Source: Akkermansiaceae bacterium (GTDB lineage: Bacteria; Verrucomicrobiota; Verrucomicrobiia; Verrucomicrobiales; Akkermansiaceae). From it: DNA of 64,000 bases. This document shows positions 25,997-34,494 of the stretch, in pieces. Made by a program: the position numbers and the translations under genes. The notes beneath the pieces were generated by a model that was not told the DNA's origin, made no database searches, and saw only the letters and a list, made by a program, of their open reading frames with translations. Within the stretch, counting starts at the first letter, position 1; every line of letters begins with the position of its first letter. Location: assembly GCA_903888515.1 (NCBI GenBank), contig CAISTY010000060.1, forward strand, positions 1 through 64,000, read 5' to 3'.

Positions 25997-27106
25997 TTAA
26001 TGGGTCATCGGGCTTTCGCCGGAGGCATCGCCGAGGTGGCTGAGCGAGGCGGGCAGGAAGCGCTTGAAGCGGGTTTTGTCGATGGATTTCATATATGCCT
26101 CTTCGGCGGAGATCATGCCGCTGCGGAGTTTCGTCCAGATTGATTCGTCCATGAACTGCATGCCTTCGCTCTTGCCGCCGGTGATGACGTCGTAGAGTTT
26201 CTGTGTGGCGCCTTCGCGGATGATGGCGCAGACTGCGGGGGTGGCGAACATGATTTCGTGGACGGCAGTGCGACCGGGTTTGTCGACACGTTTGCAGAGG
26301 AGTTGTGCGACCACGCCGCGGAGCGAGGCGGCGAGCATGGTGCGGACCTGGGACTGCTGGTCGGACGGGAAGACGTCGATGATGCGGTCGACGGTTTTGC
26401 GTGCGTTGTTGGTATGCAGGGTGCCGAAGACGAGCAGGCCGGTTTCCGCGGCGGTGAGGGCGAGCGAGATGGTTTCGAGGTCGCGCATTTCGCCGACGAG
26501 CACAATGTCCGAGTCCTCGCGCAGGGCGGCGCGCAGGCCATCGGCGAACGAGGGTGTTTGGATGGGCACCTCGCGCTGGGTGATGATAGATCGTTTGTTG
26601 CTGTGGACGAACTCGATGGGTTCCTCGACGGTGATGATATGGCGGTTGAAGTTGATATTGATATAATCCAGCAGGGCGGCGAGGGTGGTGGATTTGCCGG
26701 AGCCGGTGGGGCCGGTGACGAGCACCAGGCCGGAGCGCATGTGGCCGAATTGTTTGACCACCTCCGGCACGCCGAGGGATTCGAGCGAGGCGATTTCGGT
26801 GGGGATCAGGCGGAACACTGCGGCGAGGCCGTACTGTTGTTTGAGGTAATTGCAACGGAAGCGCGAGTCCACGTCCATTTCGTAGGCGAAGTCGAGATCG
26901 CCGGTATGCAGATAGTTTTCAAACGCCTTGGGATCGCAGATTTCACGCAGCAGGGCTCTGAAACTTTCGCCTTCGAGGATCTTTTGTTCGGGGATGGCGC
27001 AGACTGTTCCGTGGACGCGGATTTTCGGCGGTTGGCCTTCGGATAGATGAAGGTCCGATCCCTTTTGGGAGATCAGGTAGCGGAATAAACTATCGATGCG
27101 GGCCAT
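25997..27106 (-). CDS. pilT: type IV pilus retraction ATPase PilT
   Basis: The 369-aa product is a hexameric secretion-superfamily ATPase that depolymerises type IV pili for twitching and DNA uptake. The N-terminal domain carries 'SDLHLSEGQPPKIRVHG'. The Walker A is 'GPTGSGKST' (132-140), the Asp box region 'IITVEEPIEFVHSNKRSIITQREV' (broken here: VEEPIEF / ITQREV), the Walker B 'VLVGEMRDLETI' and the His box 'TLHTNNA'. The C-terminal segment 'RFKRFLPASLSHLGDASG' is longer than in E. coli-like PilT. It is preceded by a pilU-like gene, with an AT-rich repeat in the spacer. Confidence 0.92.
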   Translation of the reverse strand: MARIDSLFRYLISQKGSDLHLSEGQPPKIRVHGTVCAIPEQKILEGESFRALLREICDPKAFENYLHTGDLDFAYEMDVDSRFRCNYLKQQYGLAAVFRLIPTEIASLESLGVPEVVKQFGHMRSGLVLVTGPTGSGKSTTLAALLDYININFNRHIITVEEPIEFVHSNKRSIITQREVPIQTPSFADGLRAALREDSDIVLVGEMRDLETISLALTAAETGLLVFGTLHTNNARKTVDRIIDVFPSDQQSQVRTMLAASLRGVVAQLLCKRVDKPGRTAVHEIMFATPAVCAIIREGATQKLYDVITGGKSEGMQFMDESIWTKLRSGMISAEEAYMKSIDKTRFKRFLPASLSHLGDASGESPMTH

Positions 27107-27113
27107 GGGTGAG

Positions 27114-27148
27114 AAATACTAAATACTAAATACTAAATTCTAAATTCC
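27114..27148. repeat. short AT-rich tandem repeat (actaaat)
   Basis: The spacer between the two retraction ATPase genes contains three 'aaatacta' units followed by degenerate copies ('aaattctaaattcc'). It sits immediately upstream of the pilT start and resembles the small phrase repeats of the 55-56 kb region in style. It may influence translation or transcript stability, but nothing demonstrates that. Confidence 0.6.
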
Positions 27149-27232
27149 AAACAGAGAGGAAGATGGCGCTGCGAATTTCTTTTCTTTGGTTTGGAATTCA
27201 GTGCTTAATGCTTAAAGCGTGGGGTTTCACAT

Positions 27233-28315
27233 TCAGGATTTGAGGAAGTCCGTCATTTGGGTTTTGTCATCGGCGCGGTAGAGCACTTCGTCGCGCGAGA
27301 TGATACCTTCCACATAGAGGCGGCGCAACGATTCGTCCATGGTGATCATGCCGACGTTTTTGCCGGTTTGCATGATACCCGGGAGCATGAAGGTTTTGCC
27401 TTCCCGGATGCAGTGGGCGACGGCGGGCGTGTTGACGAGGAATTCGAGGGCGAGCACCCGGCCGGTGCCATTGGCGCGAGGCACGAGTTGTTGGGAGAGG
27501 ATTCCGCGCAGCGACTCGGAAACCATGACGCGGATTTGGTCGCGTTGGTCGGTGGGAAACACGTCGAGCACCCGATCCAGGGTTCGCGGGGCGTTGCCGG
27601 TGTGGAGGGTTCCCAGCACCAGGTGACCGGTTTCCGCGGCTGTTAGGGCGAGTTGGATGGTTTCCAGGTCGCGCATTTCACCGACCATGATGACGTCGGG
27701 GTCTTCGCGCAAGGCGCCACGCAGGGCTTTGCCGAAGGATTCGGTATGGGTATGGACTTCGCGTTGGTTGACGTGGCAGCCTTTGGATTCGAACACATAT
27801 TCGATGGGATCCTCAAGGGTGAGGATATGGTCCTCGCGGTCACGGTTGATGAAATCCACGAGAGCGGCGAGGGTGGTGGATTTTCCCGAACCCACGGAAC
27901 CGGTTACGAGCACCAGGCCGTTCTGATAGCGGGTAAGCGGGAGGATGTGTTCTAACGGCAGGCCGATGTCCTCGATGGAGCGGATTTGGGTGTTGATGAT
28001 ACGGAAGGCCATGTCATAGCCGAGACGTTGTTTGACGACGGACGCACGGTAGCGGCCGTGGACATTGGAGTAGGCGAAATCGATGTCGCCTTTTTTCTGG
28101 AGGCGGTCCCACTCGGGGTCGCCGAGGAACGAGCGGGCGAGGCGTTCGGTGTCTGTGGGTGTGAGAGGCGGGTGGTCGTTCCAAATCGGCGCGAGGGTGC
28201 CGAAGCGTCTCCAGGCGGGTGGGAAAGCGGTCGGCAGGTGGAGATCGGAGCATTCGTACTCGCGTCCGAGTTGGAGGTATTGATCGACGTGGTCCAGAAC
28301 CTGATGTGCTGACAT
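27233..28315 (-). CDS. PilT/PilU-type retraction ATPase paralog
   Basis: The 360-aa product is a second PilT-family ATPase, related to PilT in this window but with a distinct N-terminus. Features are 'SDLHLPTAFPPAWRRFGTL', Walker A 'GSVGSGKST' (139-147), 'LEDPIEYVFESKGCHVNQREV', Walker B 'MVGEMRDLETIQL', and His box 'TLHTGNA'. Replacement of Pro-Thr by Ser-Val in the Walker A and divergence elsewhere suggest a PilU-like role in force-dependent retraction. The stop of the upstream small gene (28325) is 9 bp away, and pilT follows 126 bp downstream. Paralogy is clear; the PilU label is inferred. Confidence 0.85.
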   Translation of the reverse strand: MSAHQVLDHVDQYLQLGREYECSDLHLPTAFPPAWRRFGTLAPIWNDHPPLTPTDTERLARSFLGDPEWDRLQKKGDIDFAYSNVHGRYRASVVKQRLGYDMAFRIINTQIRSIEDIGLPLEHILPLTRYQNGLVLVTGSVGSGKSTTLAALVDFINRDREDHILTLEDPIEYVFESKGCHVNQREVHTHTESFGKALRGALREDPDVIMVGEMRDLETIQLALTAAETGHLVLGTLHTGNAPRTLDRVLDVFPTDQRDQIRVMVSESLRGILSQQLVPRANGTGRVLALEFLVNTPAVAHCIREGKTFMLPGIMQTGKNVGMITMDESLRRLYVEGIISRDEVLYRADDKTQMTDFLKS

Positions 28316-28324
28316 GATGCGGGT

Positions 28325-28726
28325 TTAGCTGGATTTGGGAATTCGGGCGGGGCGGGATGGGATGCGGTTGTCCTGTACAGCGCAGGCGAGTCGTTCGATC
28401 ATCCAGCGTTTGAAATGATTGGCCAGCCAGATTTTCACCATCGGGCGGGCGGCGGACCAAGTGATATCCAGCAGGGTGGCGGGGAAGCGGCGGCGTTTTT
28501 TCGCCTGCGGATTCTTGCGGCGGAACAAGCAGCTTGCGAGGAAGCCCGAAGCGAGCGAACCCAAGCCCCAGGCGGCCGGATGATGTTCCAGGGATGAACG
28601 GATCCGGGACGGGATGTCGAGGCGGCTGCGGAGGGCCGTGACCTCCTGCCCGAGACATGAGCGAGCCACCGACCCAAGGTCGATCAGACGTTGGATTTCC
28701 GGGTTTTCTTGAGGTTTTCGATCCAT
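28325..28726 (-). CDS. small protein of YqjK-like position in stress cassette
   Basis: The 133-aa product overlaps the previous gene by 43 bp. Its middle has one hydrophobic stretch ('AAWGLGSLASGFLASCLF') followed by a strongly basic segment (RRKNPQAKKRRRF) and a helical C-terminus. It occupies the position that YqjK occupies in yqjD-yqjE-yqjK cassettes, after the DUF883 and holin-like genes. Sequence alone does not prove that relationship. Its stop is 9 bp before the pilU-like start, so read-through is likely. Confidence 0.6.
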   Translation of the reverse strand: MDRKPQENPEIQRLIDLGSVARSCLGQEVTALRSRLDIPSRIRSSLEHHPAAWGLGSLASGFLASCLFRRKNPQAKKRRRFPATLLDITWSAARPMVKIWLANHFKRWMIERLACAVQDNRIPSRPARIPKSS

Positions 28727-29130
28727 TCGCGGTCTTTTTTGAATTCAGCACGGGTGACGGGAAAAGCGGGCGCAGCCGGGGATTTCGCGGCCCGCGCGAG
28801 TCCCATGGCGGCCACCAGATGGAGGATGCCGACGCCGATGGCCAGCCAATACCATGGCCAGCCTGTGGCATGGGCAATGCCCGCGATCACACCGGCCAGC
28901 AGCAGCATCCACATGAAACACGCACACACCAGAGCCATCAGGACCAAGAGCAAGCGGCGTGCTCCCACATGGGCGGCCTCTTGGAATTCCAATGCGATCA
29001 ACGCGAGGCGTGACGCGATCAACGCGAGCAGTGCTTCCTGCCAATTCGCGGGCAGCTTGGTTTCCCAAAACCGTTCCTTGCCGGGTGTTTCCATTACGGG
29101 AGTGGTTGCGATGTCTGATGCGGGCTTCAT
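28684..29130 (-). CDS. phage-holin-3_6 / YqjE-like membrane protein
   Basis: The 148-aa product has an amphipathic N-terminal part ('NWQEALLALIASRLALIALEFQEA') and two adjacent membrane helices ('LLLVLMALVCACFMWMLLLAG' and 'WYWLAIGVGILHLVAAMGLA'). It ends in a charged tail 'EFKKDREWIENLKKTRK', the usual ending of the Phage_holin_3_6/YqjE family. Despite the Pfam name these are envelope stress proteins, not phage lysis proteins. It is preceded by a DUF883 gene (70 bp gap), as in enterobacterial yqjDE. Confidence 0.8.
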   Translation of the reverse strand: MKPASDIATTPVMETPGKERFWETKLPANWQEALLALIASRLALIALEFQEAAHVGARRLLLVLMALVCACFMWMLLLAGVIAGIAHATGWPWYWLAIGVGILHLVAAMGLARAAKSPAAPAFPVTRAEFKKDREWIENLKKTRKSNV

Positions 29131-29199
29131 GCTGCGCCAAACATCCGCGCCTAACTGATGTTAGATTCCGTTTGACGGGATGCTTGCCCGGGGTGGTAT

Positions 29200-29607
29200 C
29201 TAACGGCGCACAATGAGGCCGATGAGGAAACCGAGTGCCAGGGCGCTGACGACGCACTGGGTCGGGTTTTGGCGGATGTAATCCTCGGCAGTCACGTGCA
29301 ATTCCCGGGCTTTCACACGGGTATCCTCCCATTGATCGGATGCGACTTCCTTGAGGTGTTGGGCCTTTTCGGTTGTGGCCGTCTTGAGAGCGCTGGCCTT
29401 GACTGTGGCACTGTCACGAAAATGTTGAGCGGATTCGACGGCGCGTTCTTTCAAGGCGCTGGCTTTGGTTTCGGCGGATTGGACGAGTTCACGGGCTTTT
29501 TCGCCAGCGGCGGCGCGAAGGTCGTTGGCGGCCTGGGAGATCGAGGGCATGGGGGAGCAACCGATTTCGGGATCGGGACTTTCGGGGGTGGGAAGTGGAT
29601 TGGACAT
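29200..29607 (-). CDS. DUF883/YqjD-like membrane-anchored protein
   Basis: The 135-aa product is a helical repeat protein rich in Ala/Lys/Glu ('AETKASALKERAVESAQHFRDSATVKASALKTATTEK', here listed as two neighbouring repeats of about 16 residues) with a C-terminal anchor. The anchor signature 'IRQNPTQCVVSALALGFLIG' (then LIVRR) is the hallmark of DUF883/YqjD/ElaB proteins that tether ribosomes or stress factors to the inner membrane. The first residues (MSNPLPTPESPDPEIG) are unstructured. It starts the cassette with the holin-like gene. Confidence 0.85.
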   Translation of the reverse strand: MSNPLPTPESPDPEIGCSPMPSISQAANDLRAAAGEKARELVQSAETKASALKERAVESAQHFRDSATVKASALKTATTEKAQHLKEVASDQWEDTRVKARELHVTAEDYIRQNPTQCVVSALALGFLIGLIVRR

Positions 29608-29708
29608 GGCTTGATTTTGAGTTGGGACAAACCCTCATGGCTTGTCCTTGTGCGCAATAAGTCGCACTTTCCAGCGCGGGTTGCAAGGCGCGACTTGCAA
29701 AATGCGCA

Positions 29709-32189
29709 TCATTCTTTTGGGGTGACGATTTTGGCTTTGGGTGCCGGGACCAGGAGTTCGTGCTGTTCCGGGGGTGGCGTGGTGAACATGGCATTTTCCC
29801 ACTTGGGATTTTTCAAGGGACCCGTGCCGCGGAACTGGAACATGCCGTAGAACGGTCGTAGTGGCAGGGTGATCAAGCCGAGCAAGCCACGGGCGTTCAT
29901 GCGCATGGTCATGTCGAAGGTGCGTTCCTGCAAATTAACCGCGCCATCGCCCGTGAAGGTCAGGGAGGTGGAGCTGGTTCGGAAATCCCTGGTGCTGAGC
30001 GTGCCCTCCTTGATCTTGAAAGTGCAGAACGCGCTATTGGCACGCTCGAAGCCGATGCTGCGGTCATTCAGCACCCCGCTGACCAAGGGGCTGAGCGGGC
30101 CAAAGATGGGGACGGCAAACAATTCCGTTTTTTCCACCGCGAACAACCCCTCGCCGGCCATCGTTTCCACCCGTGCGTCCCTGAGGGAGAAATTGAGTCG
30201 TCCGGTGATGTTGCCGCCGCCCTTCATTTGGAAACCATAAGTGGATGCCAGCGCGGGAATCGTGAGCCGGGTCCAGCTCAACTCACCCTCAAGCAGTCCA
30301 CCGCCACGGCGGTCGAAACGCGCCACGACGGGACCGTCGAACGCGCTGAGTTTCAAGTCATCGACCGTCACGTGCTTCCCGCGGACTGTGACTTTTCCGT
30401 TAGGTTTGTCCAAGGTGAGGTTTTCTCCGAGAAACCGATAGTCCGCGGCGGCGTCGGTGTTGAAGGAAATATTCAGTGCCGTGCGGCCCTGCGGGGTGAC
30501 GTCCACCACGCCGGAGCCTTTGATTTCCGGGGGGCGGTGGAAGCGGTAAACTTCGAGCGAATCAGCCACTTTCGGCGCAAACAGGCGGACCATGGGGGCA
30601 GCCCAGATGGCGCCTGCGACGTTTTCCACCTCGACGAGATGGCTGGGTTCGTCATAACGGACGCGGCCGACCTTGACGGTGCCCTGTTTGGGGCCGTTGA
30701 AGGCATCACGCAGGGCATAGTTCTGATAGTTGAAGACCACGGTGCCGTCGAAGAAATCGAGTTCTTGAGGGCTGAGTGAGAGACGGCACTCGGCGGAATT
30801 CACGGGCACGCCCTTGTAGTTGACGTTTTGGACTTTGGCGTCGCCGACAAAAGCCCAGGAATCAGGGACATCGGCATCGAAGCCACCTTCGAGCGTGACT
30901 TTGGCTTCGGCCCCCTTTCGTTCGCTGAAATCATTGAGTACTTGCTCCAGTGGCTCGCCGATGAAAAACGGACGGTAAACCGGAATCGGCAGGTTGGTGT
31001 CGAGAGCCAGACGGATCAGCGGCCATTGGATCATGGCCTTGCCACGGATCTCCCCGTTCGGACGGGTCAAGCGCACATCTCTCAAAAACAGATCATTGTC
31101 CCGCCATGAAAACGCACTCTGCACGGTATCGAATCGGGTTCCCCGGATGCTAACGGAATCGCAACGGGCCTGGCCGGTCATGTGGATTTGCAGGTTGTTG
31201 TGTTCATCCAAGCGGAACTCACCTGCCGCCTCGAGTGTTTGACTGCCGCCCATGACCACATCACGCAGCGTTGGCAATCCCAGCCATGCATCGAGCAAGC
31301 CGGGGATTTCCAGTGACGAGTGCACATCGAAGCGGCCTTCGCGAGCGCCGATGTCATAGTCAAGGTGTCCATCCAATGTTCCGCGCGAGTCTGTGGCGTG
31401 CAGCGAGGTGATGGTGATCAAGTCGCCCGTGATCTCGGCTTGCGCCTCCACCGCATCGAGCCAATGCTGGTTTTTTCCGACCCCCTTGGCATGCAGCGTC
31501 AGCTTGGACTTGAGTGCCGTGCGTTCGTTTGCGTCGCTTTCAATGGCGACCCGGAGTTGCGGTGGGTGCCCGGCGTCGAATTGCCATTGATTGAGTTCCC
31601 GGATTACGCGAACGAGCAGTTCGCGGCGTTTTTCCATGTACAAAGTGTCGGGTGCTTGGCCCGCTTTGGGTTGATAGCCGACGAGGCGTGCGTTGATGTG
31701 GATTTCGATGCCGGCGATGCGGCCGCTGGCGTTGCGGATTTCGATCCGTTGATCGCCAGGCATGAGCAGGGTCCCATTGACGTCGGTGATTTCCAACGTC
31801 GTGGATGTGGGCTTGTCCTGGCCAAGTGGCAGAATGAGTTGTGCGTCCTTGAGTTCGATTTTGGTGAGGTGGATGATGCCCCGGGCGAGTTTGGTTTTAT
31901 CGAAATTGAGGATCACACTCACCAACCGGGAGATTTCATGGTGATGCTCCGGATCGGAAAATATCCGCACGTCGGTGGCGGTCACGCCGCGCAACGGGCG
32001 ATAGCTCAATCTGCCGATTTTGACATGGGTGCCCTGTTTGCTGATTTCCCGTTCAATGGCAGCTCGCCATGATTCCGGCAGGCCCGTGTGGTTGGCCCAC
32101 CAGAGGATCCCGAGTCCCGTCAAGACCGCCGAAACGATCATCAGGAACGCGAAAGAGCGGAGGTTCCGGGTGAGGTGCAGATAGTGCAT
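29709..32189 (-). CDS. AsmA-like inner-membrane/periplasmic protein
   Basis: I start at 32189 (MHYLHLTRNLRSFAFLMIVS); the frame is open to 32660 but that adds 157 residues that look like shadow of the GH29 start. The 826-aa product has one N-terminal membrane helix ('FLMIVSAVLTGLGILWW') and then an entirely beta-rich repetitive region of the AsmA/TamB/YhdP type: 'VKIGRLSYRPLRGVTATDV', 'LNFDKTKLARGIIHLTKIEL' and the C-terminal 'GPLKNPKWENAMFTTPP', a typical AsmA_2/DUF3971-like ending. Such proteins carry phospholipids across the envelope. It is divergent from the GH29-like gene. Confidence 0.8.
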   Translation of the reverse strand: MHYLHLTRNLRSFAFLMIVSAVLTGLGILWWANHTGLPESWRAAIEREISKQGTHVKIGRLSYRPLRGVTATDVRIFSDPEHHHEISRLVSVILNFDKTKLARGIIHLTKIELKDAQLILPLGQDKPTSTTLEITDVNGTLLMPGDQRIEIRNASGRIAGIEIHINARLVGYQPKAGQAPDTLYMEKRRELLVRVIRELNQWQFDAGHPPQLRVAIESDANERTALKSKLTLHAKGVGKNQHWLDAVEAQAEITGDLITITSLHATDSRGTLDGHLDYDIGAREGRFDVHSSLEIPGLLDAWLGLPTLRDVVMGGSQTLEAAGEFRLDEHNNLQIHMTGQARCDSVSIRGTRFDTVQSAFSWRDNDLFLRDVRLTRPNGEIRGKAMIQWPLIRLALDTNLPIPVYRPFFIGEPLEQVLNDFSERKGAEAKVTLEGGFDADVPDSWAFVGDAKVQNVNYKGVPVNSAECRLSLSPQELDFFDGTVVFNYQNYALRDAFNGPKQGTVKVGRVRYDEPSHLVEVENVAGAIWAAPMVRLFAPKVADSLEVYRFHRPPEIKGSGVVDVTPQGRTALNISFNTDAAADYRFLGENLTLDKPNGKVTVRGKHVTVDDLKLSAFDGPVVARFDRRGGGLLEGELSWTRLTIPALASTYGFQMKGGGNITGRLNFSLRDARVETMAGEGLFAVEKTELFAVPIFGPLSPLVSGVLNDRSIGFERANSAFCTFKIKEGTLSTRDFRTSSTSLTFTGDGAVNLQERTFDMTMRMNARGLLGLITLPLRPFYGMFQFRGTGPLKNPKWENAMFTTPPPEQHELLVPAPKAKIVTPKE

Positions 32190-32363
32190 GGGGCGTTGCA
32201 GGAAGTTTAGTCCATGCTGGACTGGGCGCAAGCCTTGGGAATGTGGAACCCCGGCATTTGACTTGTTAGATCGTCGCCTCGGAACGGACGGAAGCTGCCA
32301 GATGTCCGCGACGGCGTGCAAGAATACGCCTCGGACCACGTAAGTAGAGGAACGCAAATCAAC

Positions 32364-33410
32364 ATGAAAAAACGCATTGCAACCTGTCTGATGTTGGCAG
32401 TCATGAACACCGCTTGTCCTGCCGCTCCTGAAATCAATCAAACCAAGCTCCCCGACGAGGTCCGTGCCGGACAGATCCGGGACATGAAGTGGGGCATGTT
32501 CATCTGCTGGTCGTTCAGCACGTTCTACGGCCAGGAATGGACGCCGACCCGCGACAAGGACGCGGCTTTTTTCAAAGCCACCGGCTGCGACACCGACCAG
32601 TGGTGTCAAACGGCCAGGGATGCCGGCATGGGCTACATCCTGTTCCTTACCAAACATCACGATGGCTTCTGTCTGTGGGATACCAAGACCACGGAGAAAA
32701 AAGTGACCAACAGTCCGCTCGGTATCGACGTGCTGGCCAAGCTCCGCAAGTCTTGTGACAAATTCGGGATCAAGCTGGCGTTTTACTTCTCCGAGGGCGA
32801 CTGGAACTGGCCGGGCGCGGTGGATGGCAAAGGCGGCAGCTCCGGTGGCGGCAGCAATCCCGAACTCAAGAAGGCCCAGCTCAAGGAACTTCTAACGGGC
32901 TACGGCCCCGTCGAATTCTGGTGGATGGACCATGCGGTTGGCACCGGCGGGCTGTCCCACCAGGAGACGATTGATTGGATGCACAAGTTCCAACCCAACA
33001 CCTTCGTCGGATTCAACCACGGGGAACCGGCGGGGCGACTCTGCCTGCGGGAAATGGGCAAGCCCGGCAAACTCGGCGACAAAAACGCGTCCCATTACAA
33101 CAAGGACGCCGAGGGCTCGTTCAAGGGCTATCAACTCGCCGAGTTTACCTATCCCATCCTGCCCGGCCACAAGGGCGGCGCGATGTGGTTCTACTCGCTG
33201 CCCATACACGACAACCTCTGCCATCCGGCGGACAAGCTGTTCAAGGACTATCAGGGTGCGCTGCAATACGGCAACATCTTCTCGATCGACGTCGGCCCGA
33301 ACTATCAGGGGAAACTCCGTGACATCGATGTCAAGACCCTCAAACAAGTGGGTGAGATGATCAGGGCGGGCGCTGCGGCCCAACCCGGCATCCCGCCCGC
33401 CACGAAATAG
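32364..33410 (+). CDS. GH29-like alpha-L-fucosidase catalytic-domain protein, exported
   Basis: The start at 32364 follows AGAGGA (32346-32351) and exposes a signal peptide (MKKRIATCLMLAVMNTACPA). The 348-aa protein contains only a GH29-type (beta/alpha)8 domain: 'KWGMFICWSFSTFYGQEWTP', 'LTKHHDGFCLWDTKTT', 'KLAFYFSEGDWNWPG', and 'VEFWWMDHAV' with Asp189 at the nucleophile position of the family. The C-terminal beta-sandwich of classical fucosidases (about 100 residues) is missing. Activity on fucose or a related sugar is inferred. It is followed by a decayed glycosidase; both may have been one locus. The 174-bp divergent spacer to the AsmA-like gene holds its promoter. Confidence 0.8.
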   Translation: MKKRIATCLMLAVMNTACPAAPEINQTKLPDEVRAGQIRDMKWGMFICWSFSTFYGQEWTPTRDKDAAFFKATGCDTDQWCQTARDAGMGYILFLTKHHDGFCLWDTKTTEKKVTNSPLGIDVLAKLRKSCDKFGIKLAFYFSEGDWNWPGAVDGKGGSSGGGSNPELKKAQLKELLTGYGPVEFWWMDHAVGTGGLSHQETIDWMHKFQPNTFVGFNHGEPAGRLCLREMGKPGKLGDKNASHYNKDAEGSFKGYQLAEFTYPILPGHKGGAMWFYSLPIHDNLCHPADKLFKDYQGALQYGNIFSIDVGPNYQGKLRDIDVKTLKQVGEMIRAGAAAQPGIPPATK

Positions 33411-33479
33411 GTGACATCCAATAAACCCAAACAGGAAAACCCCGAGCGAACTGCCGTCGAGCGCCCGGTTCTCAACCAC

Positions 33480-34269
33480 ATGGATGCCACAAAACTCCTC
33501 GCCCCGCTGCTCGGTCTTGCCGGGACTTTCTCCATCCATGCGGCAGCCTCCGCGGATTGGCTGATTGATCCATCTTCGTTCAAAGCGCAGATCCACCAAA
33601 ACGCGGAACGCCATGAGGTGATTCTGGACAACGGCCTCGTGCGCCGTGTCATCCGCCTCGCGCCGAATGCGGCCACCGTTTCATTCGAAAACGTGATGAC
33701 CGGGGAATCCATCATCCGCGGCGTGCGTCCCGAAGCACGCGTAATGTTAGATGGTGTCCGTTATGACATCGGCGGACTGGACGGCCAGCCGGTGCAGAAT
33801 TTTCTCACAGTTGCAGAGCTTCATGGAGAATACCGGATTGGCCATCCTCGAACACGATGGCTCATACCCCGGCGACACCTGCGCCGCGACGAATCACCCG
33901 TTTCATCGGGGTTTTGAGGACTCCCAATGGGTGCAATGGAAGGCCATCACCGACTTCTACAAAAAACATCGCGACGTTCTCAACGCCGACCTCCTCCACC
34001 TGCGCCGCGCCGATGGCCGTGATCTGGATTATGTCCTGCACGTCAATCCCGCCGGCAATGAGAAGGGCTTGCTGATGATCTACAATCCGCTGGAGCAGGA
34101 TGTCACCAAGACGCTGTGCATCCCGCTCTACTATACCGGCAAGACCACGACGGCCTCCCTGCGCGAGCGCGACGGCGCGGCCACGACCTTCAAGCTGGAT
34201 CGCGAATACCACATCGAACTTCCGGTGAATGTGCCAGCGCAAGGTGTCACGTGGTTTGTCATCGAATAG
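33480..34269 (+). pseudogene. decayed large glycosidase, two internal deletions
   Basis: The first piece (33480 to about 33810) reads MDATKLLAPLLGLAGTFSIHA, then 'HEVILDNGLVRRVIRLAPNAATVSFENVMTGE'-type sequence (cut here to its 'NGLVRRVIRLAPNAATVSF' core), the N-terminus of secreted alpha-galactosidase-like proteins of about 700 aa. A second piece in another frame (about 33824-34269) reads 'ENTGLAILEHDGSYPGDTC', 'FHRGFEDSQWVQWKAITDFY' and directly 'KKHRDVLNADLLHLRRADG'. In intact relatives, as I recall them, these segments are separated by several hundred residues and by about 130 residues respectively. The second join, at DFY/KKHRD, could be a homology-driven loss. It cannot encode a working enzyme. 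Family identity is from memory. Confidence 0.6.
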
Positions 34270-34494
34270 GCCCCCGCCCTTGCTCCAACCCTCCGGTCAG
34301 GCCTAACGGATGTCCGAGGAGCCTGCCGCCGAAAAACCGACGGCAAGGATCACAATTATGGAAAGTTGTGGTGTATGACTCACTCGAGCACGCCGGCCCA
34401 AAAGCACGCGGGATCGGAATTCGATAGAACTGCCTTGGTTGTTAGTGTTCGTCCTCCGCCCCCGGAAGAACCCGCCCCGCCGCCCCCCCCGCAT

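Noticed and set aside
25845-26855. 336-codon minus-strand ORF overlapping pilT in another frame
   Set aside because: Arg/His-rich translation of pilT in a shifted frame; pilT has all family motifs.
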